A DNA stretch of 64,000 nt from Bubalus kerabau (GCF_029407905.1 NC_073628.1:88718501-88782500), one strand, 5' to 3'; shown: positions 1 through 11,364, counted from the first letter of the stretch. Made by a program: numbers and translations. Notes: generated by a model not told the origin, from the letters alone.

Positions 1-679
1 ACTCAGTTGTGTCTGCCTCTTTGTGACCCCATGGACTGCAGCACCCCGGGCTTCCCTGTTCATCACCAACTCCCAGAGCTTACTCAAACTCATGTCCATC
101 GAGTTAGTGATACCATCCAACCATGGCTACAGTCCATTGTTTACCCATCTATTTGCCATGAAGTGATGGGACCAGATGCCATGATCTTTGTTTTCTGAAT
201 GTTGAGTTTTAAGCCAACTTTTTCACTCTCCTCTTTCACTTTCATCAAGAGGCTCTTTAGTTCTTGTTCACTTTCTGCCATAAGGGTGGTGTCATCTGCA
301 TGTCTGAGGTTATTAAGATTTCTCCTAGCAATCTTGATTCCAGCTTGTACTTCATCTAGCCTGGCATTTCGCATGATGTACTTTGCATATAAGTTAAAGA
401 AGCAGGGTAACAATATACAGCCTTTTCCGATTTGGAACCAGTCTGTTGTTTCATGTCCAGTTCTAATTGCTTTTTCTTGACCTGCATACAGATTTCTCAG
501 GAGGCAGGTCAGGTGGTCTGGTGTTCCCATTTCTTGAAGAATTTTCCACAGTTTGTTGTGATCTACATAGTCAAAGGCTTTGGCATAGTCAATAAAGCAA
601 AAGTAGATGTTTTTTCTAGAGCACTTTTGCTTTTTTGATAGTGCAGCAGATGAAAATTTGATCTCTGGTTCCTCTGCCT
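1..679 (-). mobile_element. BovB LINE, internally deleted, cut by window edge
   Basis: Reverse-complement BovB. The left end reads the 3' terminal region (gtgaccccatggactgcagc and the accaactccc block). Near 125-135 it jumps directly to the RT region (ttgccatgaagtgatggga), and it then runs upstream to about 679. Compared with the longer copy at 32418-34445, roughly 450 bp is missing at the jump. The extreme 3' tail lies outside the window. Confidence 0.9.
141..530 (-). pseudogene. BovB reverse transcriptase fragment
   Basis: This open stretch of about 129 residues matches the palm region of the BovB (RTE clade) reverse transcriptase, which in an active element copies the LINE RNA at the nicked target. 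Recognisable blocks are LLRNLYAGQ, GCILLPCFFNLYA, the catalytic-box region LRHADDTTLMAES, and KLNIQKTKIMASGPITSW near the end. The usual YADD box reads HADD here, while the copy at 32821-33465 keeps YADD. The C-terminal domain is absent because the element carries a deletion. It is a dead fragment with no promoter or complete reading frame. Confidence 0.85.
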
Positions 680-738
680 ACAGTCCATGGTGTTGAAAAG
701 AGTCAGACATGACTGAGGGGCTAGCACTTTCACTTTTT
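680..738 (+). mobile_element. Bov-A / BovB 3' end fragment
   Basis: A short stretch with the shared BovB/Bov-A 3' motif (cagtccatgg, aagagtcagacatgactga) in the orientation opposite to the adjacent BovB. It is probably a separate truncated insertion. Confidence 0.6.
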
Positions 739-1384
739 GCGCATGTGCATATATGTGTCCTTTTTGCTGGGAAGATGATCTATCATTTTCATTAGATTCT
801 CAAACATCCTGGAAGTGTTCACTTATCACGGACACCCCCAAGTGAATTAAATCGGAGTCACTGCAGATATTAAACCCAAATGGTAGCCTAGGTGGAGAAC
901 CACCATTCACAAAGAACACTGGGCTTGAAAGATAAGTGAACTTGGTTTTTATCTCATTACCAGTGTCTCTTGACCATGAGACCTTAGAGAAATCACTCAA
1001 CTTCTCTGGGCCTCATTTGCAAAGAGGATTATAATACTAAGTCCTGTTTCTCACAGGTGTTAGGAGAATTAAAAATATGTAAAAGTGTTTTACAAAAAAA
1101 TTAAAAAGTTGTTTCGCAAAGTGTGAAGTGTTAGCATTTACCAACTGTCTTATCTGTGTGAAGAGACAGTGAGGAGGAGACAATATTTTGAGGGAAAAAG
1201 AAAAGAAAATAAAAGTTCACATTTATTAAAGTTCAATATTAAATACTCTCTATTTTCCAGAGTTTTCTGCTGTTGACAACAGGTAAATTGCCATAACCTT
1301 TCTGAAAAACAATTTCCCAATTTTTCTGAAAGCAATTTCCCAATATATATCAGGAGTGTAAAAAATGTCCAAGCCAGTTGACCC
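739..1384. other. Non-genic stretch with a MIR-like core
   Basis: About 925-1075 resembles a MIR SINE on the + strand (gacc..agagaaatcactcaacttctctgggcctca, followed by a spacer and a decayed tail). The remainder is AT-rich sequence with no recognisable coding signal. Confidence 0.5.
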
Positions 1385-2010
1385 CAGGATAACATTTCTA
1401 GGGATTTCTTTTAAGGATTAATTTCTTTTTCTTTTAAGGATTTAATTAATGTACAAAGATAAGGGGTAATCTAAAATTGGAAATAATCTAAATATTTAAC
1501 AATAAGGGATTGTTTAATGATAAATGAGATATTATTTAAGCATTGATGTTCTTTTGCATTTAATATTTAACATGGAAATATGCTTATAGTGGATACTAAG
1601 TTGCTTCAGTCATGTCCAACTCTTTGCAACCCTATGGACTTGCAGCCTGCCAGTCTCCTCTGTCCATGGGATTCTCCAGGTAGGAACACTGGAGTGGGTT
1701 GCTATGTCCTCCTCCAGGGGATCTTCTCAACCCAGGGACATGAACCTACATCTCTTATGTGTCCTGCATTGGCAGGCAGGTTCTTCACCACTAGTGCCAC
1801 CTGGGAAGCCCAGCATCCTTATAGAAAATAATCTGAAAGGCAATTTATAAATATGGTTCATATGATATATTTGCATTTTTAAGGATTCTGGAAGGATATA
1901 TACCAAAATATTGACAGTAGTTCAGGGGATGAAATTTTTGAAAATATTATTTCTTTCTTATGTTGAATCTGCATTTTTTTTTTTTGTATTTTCCATTTAA
2001 AAAAAGAAAG
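1385..2010 (+). mobile_element. Old L1-like (L1ME/HAL1 type) 3' fragment
   Basis: Blocks such as ttggaaataatctaaatat and the later ctggaaggatatataccaaa...ttgacagtagtt match the 3' region of ancient mammalian L1/HAL1 elements. The two halves are separated by the SINE at 1596-1811. The family name is from memory and uncertain. Confidence 0.45.
1596..1811 (-). mobile_element. BOV-tA SINE
   Basis: Full-length reverse-complement BOV-tA. It begins with the BovB-like 3' end (ctaagttgcttcagtcatg) and ends with the complement of the tRNA-like head (ccacctgggaagccc). A 7-bp direct repeat, cttatag, flanks it at 1583-1589 and 1818-1824, supporting a simple insertion. Confidence 0.92.
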
Positions 2011-2740
2011 CTATTATAAGTACTCAGTGTTGTTAAGGACTGGGATGGCCTCCAGCCCTACCAAGGGCAGAATCCATTTTTCTTATCTCAAGGGAATAGT
2101 CAGGAGAACAAGGGGGCTCAACTCAATGTGAGGGGCTGACTCAGAATGTTTAAATAATTACCAACTTTTCTCTAAAAGGCTGGCCATCCTGCCTTCCCCC
2201 ACTTTTCATCCCCAAGCTGAGCCAGGATATTTTTGAGCACAATGAGCCGATGAAACCTCCAACATGAAAACTGTCCCTCCTTAAGCTGGGTTCTCTCAAT
2301 CTGATCTTCTCACTGATCGCCACCCTCTGCGCCCCTTCGTTCTCACAGCTGGGAGGCTGACCTTTCTTGAGAACCTGCTGAAGTAGTGTGGGGGTTGGCG
2401 TGGAACCCGGGTCTAGGCTACCAGGCTAATTAGCTGTGCCGCTTTGTGCATGCAGTTCACACGCTCTGTGTTTTGGTTTCGTAATCTCTGGTTGACAGAG
2501 AGCTTAGATGAACCCACAGGAGCATTTGCAAACTTGGACGTGTTCATGTGATACTTCTGATCAAACCTTTGTTCCTGCTTCTCTAACTAGTGCTGATGTT
2601 CCAGCTCCAAAATTGTGGCGTGCCACAAGTCACCCACTGAGATGCTGCTGCCATACTTGTGTCCACAGTCCTGTTCTAAGCTGTGGCTACTATTCTTCTC
2701 CTCTGTGTGGCTCCAGTCACTGCCTCACACCAGGATCAGA
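2011..2740. other. No recognised gene
   Basis: Mixed-composition sequence. A 110-residue frame from 2508 has no recognisable domain and runs into the L1 fragment, so I do not call it a gene. Confidence 0.5.
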
Positions 2741-2744
2741 ACCC

Positions 2745-3545
2745 TTTTTTAAAAAATTTATTTTTAAATGGAAGATAATGACTTTACAATATTGTGTTGG
2801 TTTCTGCCATACCATCTGTGAATCAGCTGTAAGTATATAAATGTCCGTTCTCTTTTGAACCTCCCTCACACCCACCACTCCATCCCACCCCTCTAGGTTC
2901 TCACAGAGTACTGGGTTGAGCTCCCTGTGTTATCAGTAGCTTTCCATCAGCTATCTATTTTACGTATGGTAATGTATATGTTTCATTGCTACTCTCTTCA
3001 TTCATCCCACCCTCTTCTTCCTCCACTGTGCCCACAAGTCTGTTCTCTACGTCTGCATCTCTGTTCTTGCCCTGAAAATAGGTTCATTTTTTCTAGATTG
3101 CAAGTGAGGAGAATAGCCTAGTGAGGAGATAGAGAAAAAACAGAGCATGTGCCCATATATGTGTGTTAATATATGATATTCATTTTTCTTTTTCTGACTT
3201 ACTTCACTCTGTATAACAGGCTCTAGCTTTATCCATCTCACTAGAACTGACTCAAATGCCTTCCTTTTAATGGCTGAGAAATATTCTTTTGTATATATGT
3301 ACCGTACCTTCCTTATCCATTCATCTGTTGATGAACATTTAGATTGCTTCCATGTCCTGGTTATTGTAAATAGTGCTACAATGAATATTGGGGTACATGT
3401 GTCTTTTTCAATTATGGTTTTCTCAGGGTTTATGCCCAGGAGTGGGATTTCTGGGTCATATGGTAGTTTTATTCCTAGTTTTTAAAGGAATCTCCATACT
3501 GTTCTCCATGGTGGTTATATCAATTTACATTCTTACCAACAGTCT
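2745..3545 (-). mobile_element. L1 3' fragment with an internal insert
   Basis: Reverse-complement ruminant L1, covering the 3' UTR and the end of ORF2. Markers are tttacaatattgtgttggtt, gacttacttcactctgtata, ttgatgaacatttagattgc and the ccaggagtgggatttctggg block. Nucleotides about 3101-3154 do not belong to L1. They are inverted copies of sequence at 3996-4031 (see findings). Confidence 0.85.
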
Positions 3546-3560
3546 CAGCCCAAAGTGTAA

Positions 3561-3749
3561 AGTGATGTTTTTCAAAGCATGTTCCCTGCATCATTGGTTT
3601 CCAGTGTGCCTGGATCCTGGTTAGAAATCAGATCCCTGGGTCAAACTACAAACTTATGGATGAGAATTGGTTGTTGGAATGCTTGGGAGTCTATGCTGTT
3701 TTAAGTTCTCCATGTGATTCTTCTGCACATTCATGTTTGAACACCACTG
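3561..3749. mobile_element. hAT-Charlie (MER20/MER5-type) non-autonomous element
   Basis: The end motifs tttttcaaagcatgttccc and catgtttgaacaccactg are decayed inverted termini of this class. The internal ggttagaaatcagatccctgg block also fits. No transposase is encoded. Confidence 0.6.
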
Positions 3750-4205
3750 ATCCAGGGCTTGTATACTGAACGTAGACCTCTCAGGTGCTGCCTCTTTCCT
3801 TCCCTGGCTGGCCTGGACTCTGGTATTGGGAACTCCCGATTTCTAAGGCTCTGAAACTTATCTTGTACTTTCTTGTATGATTAGTGAGTACACTTTTACT
3901 TACAAAGGAACAAAAACTCAATCCAAAATAATTTAAAGAAAAACAAAGTTGTAGAAAGTTCAAGAATCTACTGCTTTCAGGTATGGCTTGATCCAGGGCA
4001 CATGTTCTGTTTTTCTCTATCTCCTCACTTGTCTACTCTATGTTGGTTTCATTCTCAGGAAGAATTGATCCTGTGTTCACAGAATGGCTGCAGAGCTCTG
4101 GGTCTTATCCCCTATCAGATATAAACCCAGTAGAAAGTTCAAGGCTGAAATTATCATCAAAGTCTTACAGACTGTCTCTGGCTCTGATGGGGTCACCTGT
4201 GCATC
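3750..4205. other. No gene; old repeat-like sequence
   Basis: Non-coding. Around 3960-4065 it looks like a diverged mammalian repeat (ggcttgatccagggca, ttcattctcagga). Positions 3996-4031 are the apparent template of the insert at 3101-3154. Confidence 0.45.
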
Positions 4206-4353
4206 TGTTAGGTAGTTAGAATAGGAAGCGGGAGTCCAAAATGGCAATGGCTAAAAGAAAAGGAAGGGAAAAGCCTGCGAAAATAGAACAAAGGAAGGTC
4301 CGAGGGCCTGAGTGAGGACCTCGGGTAGAGCAAACAGCACTGCTGGCTAGCCC

Positions 4354-4522
4354 AATTTACATAGGGTAGGCCCAGGGGGAGGGGAAAAAACATAAAAATT
4401 TACATAGGGCAGGCCCAGGGGGGAGGGAAAAAACATAAAAATTTACATAGGGCAGGCCCAGGGGGAGGGAAAAAAACATAAAAATTTACATAGGGCAGGC
4501 CCAGGGGGAGGGAAAAAACATA
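4354..4522 (+). repeat. 43-bp x 4 tandem array in the LTR
   Basis: Copies start at 4354, 4397, 4440 and 4483, giving an exact 43-bp period. Each unit reads AATTTACATAGGG, AGGCCCAGGGGG, a purine run, then CATAAAA. Copies differ by one or two bases, so the amplification is recent or has been homogenised. Confidence 0.95.
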
Positions 4523-4528
4523 AAAAGG
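4519..4528 (+). promoter_or_regulatory. TATA-like box of the LTR
   Basis: CATAAAAAGG sits at the end of the fourth unit and about 130 bp before the AATAAA signal, a plausible place for an LTR core promoter. The same CATAAAA occurs once in each 43-bp unit. Confidence 0.4.
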
Positions 4529-4653
4529 AGTCAAAATGCGCACTCTCTCTCTTTCTCTCCCATGTGCTGGCGTGCTCCCCCACTCTCTTCTCTTCGTGTC
4601 TTTGAGTCGGCATGCCCTCAAGCCTCGAGGATGGATTCTCTTGCTATTTGCTA

Positions 4654-4659
4654 AATAAA
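4654..4659 (+). terminator. LTR polyadenylation signal AATAAA
   Basis: Canonical hexamer in the context ctaaataaaatagagctgt, in the expected R-region position of the LTR. Confidence 0.5.
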
Positions 4660-4740
4660 ATAGAGCTGTAACACGGAGCTGTAACACTGATTTGTCTAAG
4701 AGCTATAACACGGTCTGTCCAAGACTGGAGAGCTGTGACA

Positions 4741-6274
4741 TGCAGAGGGCTTTAATGTCCATCATTCCAAATCTTTGTTGTGACGAGACAGAACGGAGGA
4801 GCATACACTCGCCTGACACGTCCTTGAGGCAGTCACAAGTTTCAGGGGAATGGGTCCTTCTGATTGACAATGGTGTAGTGGTGGTTAGCTTTCAAAAACA
4901 TAGACTAAGGTGGGAATGGTGGTGGGGGTGGCATGTGTTTCCAAATGAAAATTGTAGGCTTTTCTCAGAAGTAAGGTAAATGGATGCTCAGAGACCCCAG
5001 GCAACAAATGTCCATTTATTTTTCTTGTGAAATTTGGACTCTCCCCGAAACTGTTGTGACTCAGGCCAGCTGTACTCTGTCTGATGTTCTGACCTTGTGG
5101 GTCAGCGCCTGCAGCTGTGATAAGGTGCCTTGTTTGCGCAGTCCCTGTGGCTTCCTCACACCACGTCCTGTCTCACTGTAGCCGTATCATCCATGCACCT
5201 CTGAGTGCCCAGCTGTTGCAACAGGCCCAGTTTCCTCTAACCACCCCCAATTACAACCTATATCCAAACCCAGAACAAAATAGAAATTTCTTTTGAAATC
5301 CAAAGTAGAAGTGAGCAGTTGCATTCAGGCCCAACTGAGGGTAAGGGAACCTCTTTTATTAAAGCCCTTTCCCTCTGTCAGAGGTCATTTCACTCAAACT
5401 CTTAAAAGCTCAAGATAATCCACCCCCCACCAGGCTGCACAAAGGAATAGCCAGTGAGCCTGAAGCACAGGGGTTGATGGTAGATGAGAGGCTGTGCTTT
5501 GTTTCCCAGGAGAGAGAGATGCTTGTTGAGTCCATTCCAGTCCTGCAGGGGTGATGATGCAGCTGGCTGCCCGGGGGCTGACACCGAGGTTAGACTTTAT
5601 GAAAAGGATTAAGCAAAGAAGTAACCTTGACTAGGAGGAGGCTTTGTTCTCTGGGCCACATGCTGGAGCTGGAATAGAACACAGTAGCCTGAAGCCCACA
5701 GTGCTGTGCGCTCTTTTGGTTCAGGAGGGGATTCCAACAGGGAGGTCTAACCATCTGCATCTCATTGCATGGAGAGAGATTAGTCTCTCGCCTTCTCTCA
5801 CCTTTATTTGAGCTAAAACAAATTTCCAGAGAGAGTAAACCTACAGGACACAGGCTATTCCTACTGGGTAAATGTAATTAGATGAGACAAAAACAAAGCT
5901 CTGAAACCCTAATTAGGGGCAACCCCCTAAGTGGTGATCAGACTTTATATACATCTAAACAGCCAGGAAATGGGGGGTTAAAGCAGTCCTTGACAGCCCG
6001 GGACAGAGCTAATGCTGGGAGTGAAAGCTACACCACTGATTCTGTGCGTGGCTTTAAAGCTCCTTCCATTTAGCAGCCATGAAGCCTGCACTTTGGAAAC
6101 TGTTTTTGGTGTATCCTCTGAGGAAGGTCTGTCAGTGCTTGAAACTGGATTGTTTCAAATAACCATTGTGTGGAATGACAGTGAAGAAGGCAAAATATGG
6201 ATGCTTCCCCCTAAACTTTAGGACTTAAAGGGAATTTTGGGGAGGGGAGAGTAAGTTTACGTAATGTCCTTTAT
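4741..6274. other. Unique sequence, no recognised gene
   Basis: About 1.5 kb without an interspersed repeat I can name. Short frames (for example near 4692, 5402 and 5882) have no recognisable domain, splice context or codon pattern. Confidence 0.5.
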
Positions 6275-7272
6275 TTTGTTTTTTTCATTTTTTATGTAAG
6301 TATAGTTGATTTACAATATTGTGCTAGTTTCAAGTGTAAAGCAAAATGATTCCGATCTATCTATATCTTCTTTTCAGATTCTTTCCATTATATGATATTA
6401 CAAGACCTGTGCTCTACAGTAGGTCCTTGTTGTTTATCTGTTTTATGTATAGCAGTGTATATCTGTTAATCCCAAACTTTTAATTTACCCCTCCCACTTT
6501 TTCCCTTTGGTAACTATATGTTTGTTTCCTATGTCTGTAAGTCTATTTCTCTTTCGTAAATAAGTTCATTTATATAATATTTTTAGATTGCACATATAAG
6601 TGATATCATACGATATTTGTCTTTGACTTACTTCACTTAGTATGATAACCTCTAGGTCCATACATGTTGCTGCAAATGGCATTATTTCATTCTTTTTTTG
6701 TGACTGAGTAATCTTCCCTTCTTTCTCTCCATATAAAATCACACCTTCTTTATCTATTCATCTATTGATGGACATTTAGGTTGCTCCCATGTCTTGGCTG
6801 CTATGAGCGTACAGATGCTTGTGTCCCTTCAAATTAAAATTTTTCATCCCCTTTCCAGATATATGCCGAGGAGCGAGACTGTTGGATCATGTGGTAACTC
6901 TATTTTTAGTTTTTTAAGAAACCTCCATACTGTTTTCTATACTGGCTAGACCAATTTGCATTCCCACCAAGAGTGTAGAACATTTCCCTTTTCTCCACAT
7001 CCTCTCTGGCATTTATTATTTGTAGACTTTTTGATGATGGCCACCTGACCAGTGTGAGATAATATCTCATTGTGGTTTTGATTTGCATCTCTCTAATAAT
7101 TAGCGATGTTGAACATCTTTTCATGTGCTTGTTGGCCATCTGTATGTCTTCTTTGGAGAAATGTTTATTTAGGTCTCCTGCCCATTTTTGGACTGAATTG
7201 TTTGTTTTTGATACTGAGTTGTATGGGCAGTTTGTATATTTTGGAAATTAAGCCCTTGTCAGTAGGACCTAA
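6275..7272 (-). mobile_element. L1 3' fragment (ORF2 C-terminus and 3' UTR)
   Basis: Reverse-complement L1: gtatagttgatttacaatat at the 3' side, then the gacttacttcacttagtatg and gatggacatttaggttgc blocks. It ends in the region encoding the ORF2 C-terminal peptide seen in other copies (MANKHMKRCSTSLIIREMQI at 7080-7139). Numerous substitutions break the frame. It is older than the copy at 22467. Confidence 0.88.
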
Positions 7273-9229
7273 AGGAACTTGTCATCACCAGCTGGCAGTT
7301 TTTTTACTCTCTAGGATGGAGGCAGTGGGGAGGTGATTGAGCCTGGACTGGAATCTCTCAAGATCCAGGAAATTTTACCCAGGGACACATGGAATGGGAG
7401 CAATAGGAACACTGGAAGAAAGAAGCCTTCAACACTGAGATCTGGGGATTTTCCTAGTCTTTCCTAGGTCTCAGGAACCTGCTGGCAGTGCCTGTGATAG
7501 CACCTAGTTCTGGGTGAAGGGTCACAGATCTGCTTTTTATTCAAATCTTTCTGGCTGCTGAAAAATGTAAGAATATCAGTGAGGAATAGCTTATAGAGCT
7601 GTCATTGGTCTTCTTATCAGAGAACCAGTATTGGTTGTGAACAATAGGGTTACATCAGGGGTCCAAAAGTATGAATTTCTCAATATTTCAAGGAATAGTG
7701 GAATTTTATCAAAAGCAATGTATCAAATTATTGATTCAGTTACTTAAAGTGCATTACAGAGGATGCCTATCAGACTCAGACATCTCAGTGTCTAATCCAG
7801 TGAAAAGAGCGCCCATAGGGAGCATATGTTAAAGTTCTTTGCATCTCTATGTGAACACAGTGTATGACATGTGACATCAATATTATTTCTTGTGTGTGTT
7901 TGTTTTGGTTGGTGATGAGATGAACAAGGGATTAAAATTCCACGTTTGCTTCCACTGACCTACCTTGCCCATTTGGGAAATAATTTGTTTTCTTGAACAC
8001 ATCATCTGACTTCTTTTGTGTTCAATCAATAGAATGGATTTTATAAAATGAACTGAAAAAATTCCAGTAAGGCCAGGCCACAGGGATATTTCCACAAATG
8101 TCAGGTCATTGCTGCACTTTCTCCTCAGTTGTGGGTACAAAAAGTTCAGATACTCTCAGAAACTCTTGCCTGTACAAAAAGTATAGCTTAGAAATGAAGC
8201 AGCACTTTGCTTAAATGTAATTGTCTTAAGCTTTTTATGACATCAAAAGCATATAGATCAACATTTGAGTAACTAAGTCAGTCATCAAAATGTTTGGTTT
8301 GCATCATGTAAAATAATCATCTCTATTGAGTCTTCAAAGATTCGAGCAGTTGAACATCATGTTAGCACAGTCTTTATTGAGTCCTTTTATTAAATCTTGT
8401 GAATTAAAAGACCCCCAATTTTGAAATATCTGGGAGAGTTGGTCTCATCATGTTTCCCTTAGGGATTTGGGATGTGGTCCAAGAGAGCAAAGCCTATTCT
8501 TGGAAGAATCCTCTAATTCTGATCCACAAAGGAAGGCCAGGAGAGAAGAGAATGTATTCCCATTTGTTGTTTACAGGGTTATTTGTTTGTGTTGCTTTGG
8601 AAATAGGATGACTCTATGTCTGGTTATAGTTGAAAGAATAAAATATTATTTTACACCATATCTGAGAAATAAATAACTTTTGAACCTATACAAAAATATT
8701 ATAGTGGGTCAGCTCCCTTTGGGAACATTCTCTGTTTGTCCCTAGAATTCTGCTTCCATTATTTTATATCGATAATATCTGTCATTTGTTTATAGCTATG
8801 TGCCTGTCAACTCTGTATTTATTAATATGTCCCAAGGCTTTCTTGTACTTCCATAAGGTAAGGAAAACAGTGATGCTATATATCCAGTTGGAGGTAGCTT
8901 TAAAAAACAAAACACTCTCTGATGAATTGTAAGCTGCTTCATAAGGTAGAGGCTATTTGGGAGGGCCATCTTAGAATCCAGGCTCAGCCAAGTACAGGGC
9001 TGTCTGGTCTGGTGATTCCTATGAAACCAAGTTTGGATGACTATGGAATAATCCTGGATTTCAGGGTCACATCTCTGGTGCTGATTTAGTTCTTGCCTGC
9101 CCACTTCTGTCATTCTTTTTCTTTATGACTTGGAGATAAATTTATTTCCTGAATCCTTGATCCCTGATTGTGAAAAAAGAATAAACTAACCAAGACCACC
9201 TTGAACCTTAAATAAATGATATATTAATA
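7273..9229. other. Unique AT-rich sequence, no recognised gene
   Basis: I see no named repeat and no coding signal over nearly 2 kb. Short frames at 7883-8140, 8467-8676 and 8796-9113 lack any recognisable motif. Confidence 0.5.
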
Positions 9230-9440
9230 AATTGTTTATTAATAAATATTTAATATTTATTATGTGGTAACCACTGTTGCCAGCACCTTACATGTTTTAA
9301 CTTTTGTCCTCCCCATAGCAACCCCAGTGAGGCAGGTCCTGTCACTGTTCCTATATTGCATGTGGGGGAGGTAAGATACCAAGAGGATAGGTCCCATGCC
9401 CCAAAGCGCATGGCCAAGACAACAGTTCGGGTGTCTACCA
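9230..9440 (-). repeat. MIR/L2-class ancient repeat
   Basis: The text tatttattatgtggtaacca, the cagcacctta region, and ccccagtgaggcaggtcct recall the decayed gain-and-loss pattern of MIR-type SINEs. The left part contains two AT palindromes (9222-9261). Confidence 0.45.
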
Positions 9441-10026
9441 GAACTATGCTCCTCACAAGACCCTGCCTTCCTTTGTATAGTTGCTTATATGTGCTGGGGA
9501 TTTGGAAGCTTGGGGAAGCATTGGGTCAAGGATGCTTCATGGGTTATGTTGTTACATCACCTTTCTGGAACTCCTTCAAACAGCAATTTCATTCATTACA
9601 AGAACAAACAAGCAAAAGAATCTAAAAGTTGCCCATCGAGAGAGCCTCTTGAGTTCTCTACTTGTTTTACATCAGTTAAATTAAACCTTGGCTGCTTCAC
9701 ACACTGTTGCTGAGCAGAGGACCTTAGAAAGCACTAGTGGTTTATTTTGGTGAAGAGACAGAACAACTTCTCCAAGCTCAGACAGCTTTCCTGGACCCCT
9801 GAGGGCCCTCCCTACCTGATATCTGAAACACAATTGTAAGCTCTGAGATCCTAAACAAAATATGAGAAATGTGAGGGCAGAGTTTGGTAAGGGGTTTCCC
9901 CTTTCTCATCTCCAGGCTGGTTACTCAAGTTCTAACTGTATAAAATCTTTAATAAGGAGGAATCCCCACAAGATCATTCAGTCATACTTCTAATCCAAGC
10001 ATGGAAATCCTGCCTGCAGAGCTAGA
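9441..10026. other. Unique sequence, no recognised gene
   Basis: Three overlapping frames of 67-105 residues at 9356-9713 occur in different phases. None resembles a known domain. Confidence 0.45.
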
Positions 10027-10244
10027 GTGCTTGCCTGGGCCCACATCCTGGCACTACCACTCAGCAGCAGGATGACTTTCAGGAAGTTGTTTAACTACTG
10101 TAAGCACTGATTTCCTTATCTGTAAAATGGGGCTAATTCTGATAACCAGCTTTTCATATTCTTAAGAGGAAATATGTAAAGAGGTACTTGGCACACTGCC
10201 AGGAATATAATAAGCATTCGATAAAGGCACCTATTATTGTTATT
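10027..10244 (+). repeat. MIR SINE, interrupted at its 3' side by BOV-tA
   Basis: MIR core and tail are clear: the cctggcactaccactcagc block, ttatctgtaaaatggggcta, and the 3' ggcacactgccaggaatata...ataagcattcgataaa. The BOV-tA follows immediately. Confidence 0.75.
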
Positions 10245-10451
10245 GGACTTCCCTGTAGTTCAAATGGTAAAGAGACTGCCTGCGATGCAGGAGACCAGGG
10301 TTCGATCCCTGGGTTGGGAAGTTCCTCTGGAGAAGGGAATGACAACCCACTCCAGCATTCTTGCCTGGAGAATCCCATGGACAGAGAAGCCTGGCATGCC
10401 ACAGTCCACGGGGTCACAAAGAGTCGGACACAACTGAGCGACTAACACACA
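10245..10451 (+). mobile_element. BOV-tA SINE with intact B box
   Basis: The tRNA-like head (ggacttccctgtagttcaaa) retains a perfect GGTTCGATCC B box at 10299-10308. The Bov-A body (acccactccagcattcttg) follows, then the BovB-type tail (gagtcggacacaactgag). Related ttgttatt sequence lies on both sides. Confidence 0.93.
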
Positions 10452-10589
10452 CATTGTTGTTATTATTTGTCATCTTTGTTCAAATACTTGCAGTGATGAG
10501 GTGCTAACTACCTCATAAGTCATCTTGAGGGAAAGCTCTAGTTCAAGGAATCCAAAAATTTGAAATAGAAGAGAACAGTTAGTTCAGTC

Positions 10590-10712
10590 TCATTAGCACA
10601 CAAGCAAGGAATCTAAGGCACAGAAAGATTAAATGATCTACCCAAGGATATACCAGTAGTCAAGGGTAGAACCCACAGTAGAACTTCTGAGCACATGGCA
10701 TTAATTCCAGGG
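10590..10712 (-). repeat. MIR SINE fragment
   Basis: The aaggaatctaaggcacagaa, gatctacccaagg and gtagaacccacag sequence of the reverse MIR core. Confidence 0.6.
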
Positions 10713-11364
10713 TCTTTTTCCTTTCTTAATCACGTCAAAGGCCACCTCCCTGTAATTTTTCCCTGTGAGTCTAACTTTCTCCCTGTCATGGCCCCAGCAA
10801 TAAATATGGATCCTTTAAAAACATGAGTGTTGAAATGAGAGTTCACATTGTCCATTATCAGACTTTAATAAATAATAGAATTCCTGTCTTTTTCTTGGCA
10901 CTTCTAAGTACTCCACAGATGGGTTAATGAACCAGAAATGCTGCCCTTTGTAAACACGACATGGAGGTATTTCTATTCCCTTTTCACATTTGGTTAAAGA
11001 GTGGTCACCACATATAGCCATCCTTATGCTTTTACCCTGTCTAATTATGAGTAACATTCTACTCATTCTTCAATCTACCCACTTATTGCTCAAAACGAAT
11101 CCCTATTCTTTGCCAGATACTGTGGACACAAAAACAAAAAGACATGTTCTCTGCTCCCCAGATGCTAATGAAGACGTGAAAGGACAGATCCATGAACAGT
11201 GGAAACTGGGCGATGATTAATACAGTAGAGACAGGTGCTCAGTTCTCTACAAGCACAGAGGGAGGTTCAGGCTACCTTGCATTGGAGGTCCAGGTAAAGT
11301 TGTGCATAGACCTAGGAAGAGAGTCAGCTGAGGAGGAGATCTGCAGCTATGCAAAGGTAAGTGG
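10713..11364. other. No gene; small old-repeat remnant
   Basis: About 11095-11190 recalls the 3' region of an L2/MIR-class repeat (tttgccagatactgtggaca, ctctgctccccagatgctaa). The rest is unassigned. Confidence 0.4.

Larger units (their letters stand above)
4206..4740 (+). mobile_element. Solo-LTR-like endogenous retroviral element
   Basis: A candidate LTR of about 535 bp running from TGTTAGG to GTGACA, so it has TG...CA ends. It contains a purine-rich 5' part, a four-copy 43-bp array, a TATA-like CATAAAAAGG at 4519-4528, a pyrimidine-rich stretch, and an AATAAA polyadenylation signal at 4654-4659. No gag, pol or env sequence lies on either side, consistent with a solo LTR left by recombination. 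The ends and the imperfect flanking duplication (tgcatc / tgcaga) are inferred. Confidence 0.6.

Noticed and set aside
4354..4522. CRISPR-like direct repeats
   Set aside because: The copies are contiguous with no unique spacers, sit in a mammalian LTR, and have no cas-type genes nearby.
10245..10330. Possible tRNA gene
   Set aside because: The A- and B-box-like segments belong to the tRNA-derived head of a BOV-tA SINE. No acceptor stem or anticodon arm can be folded, and about 20 similar heads occur in the window.
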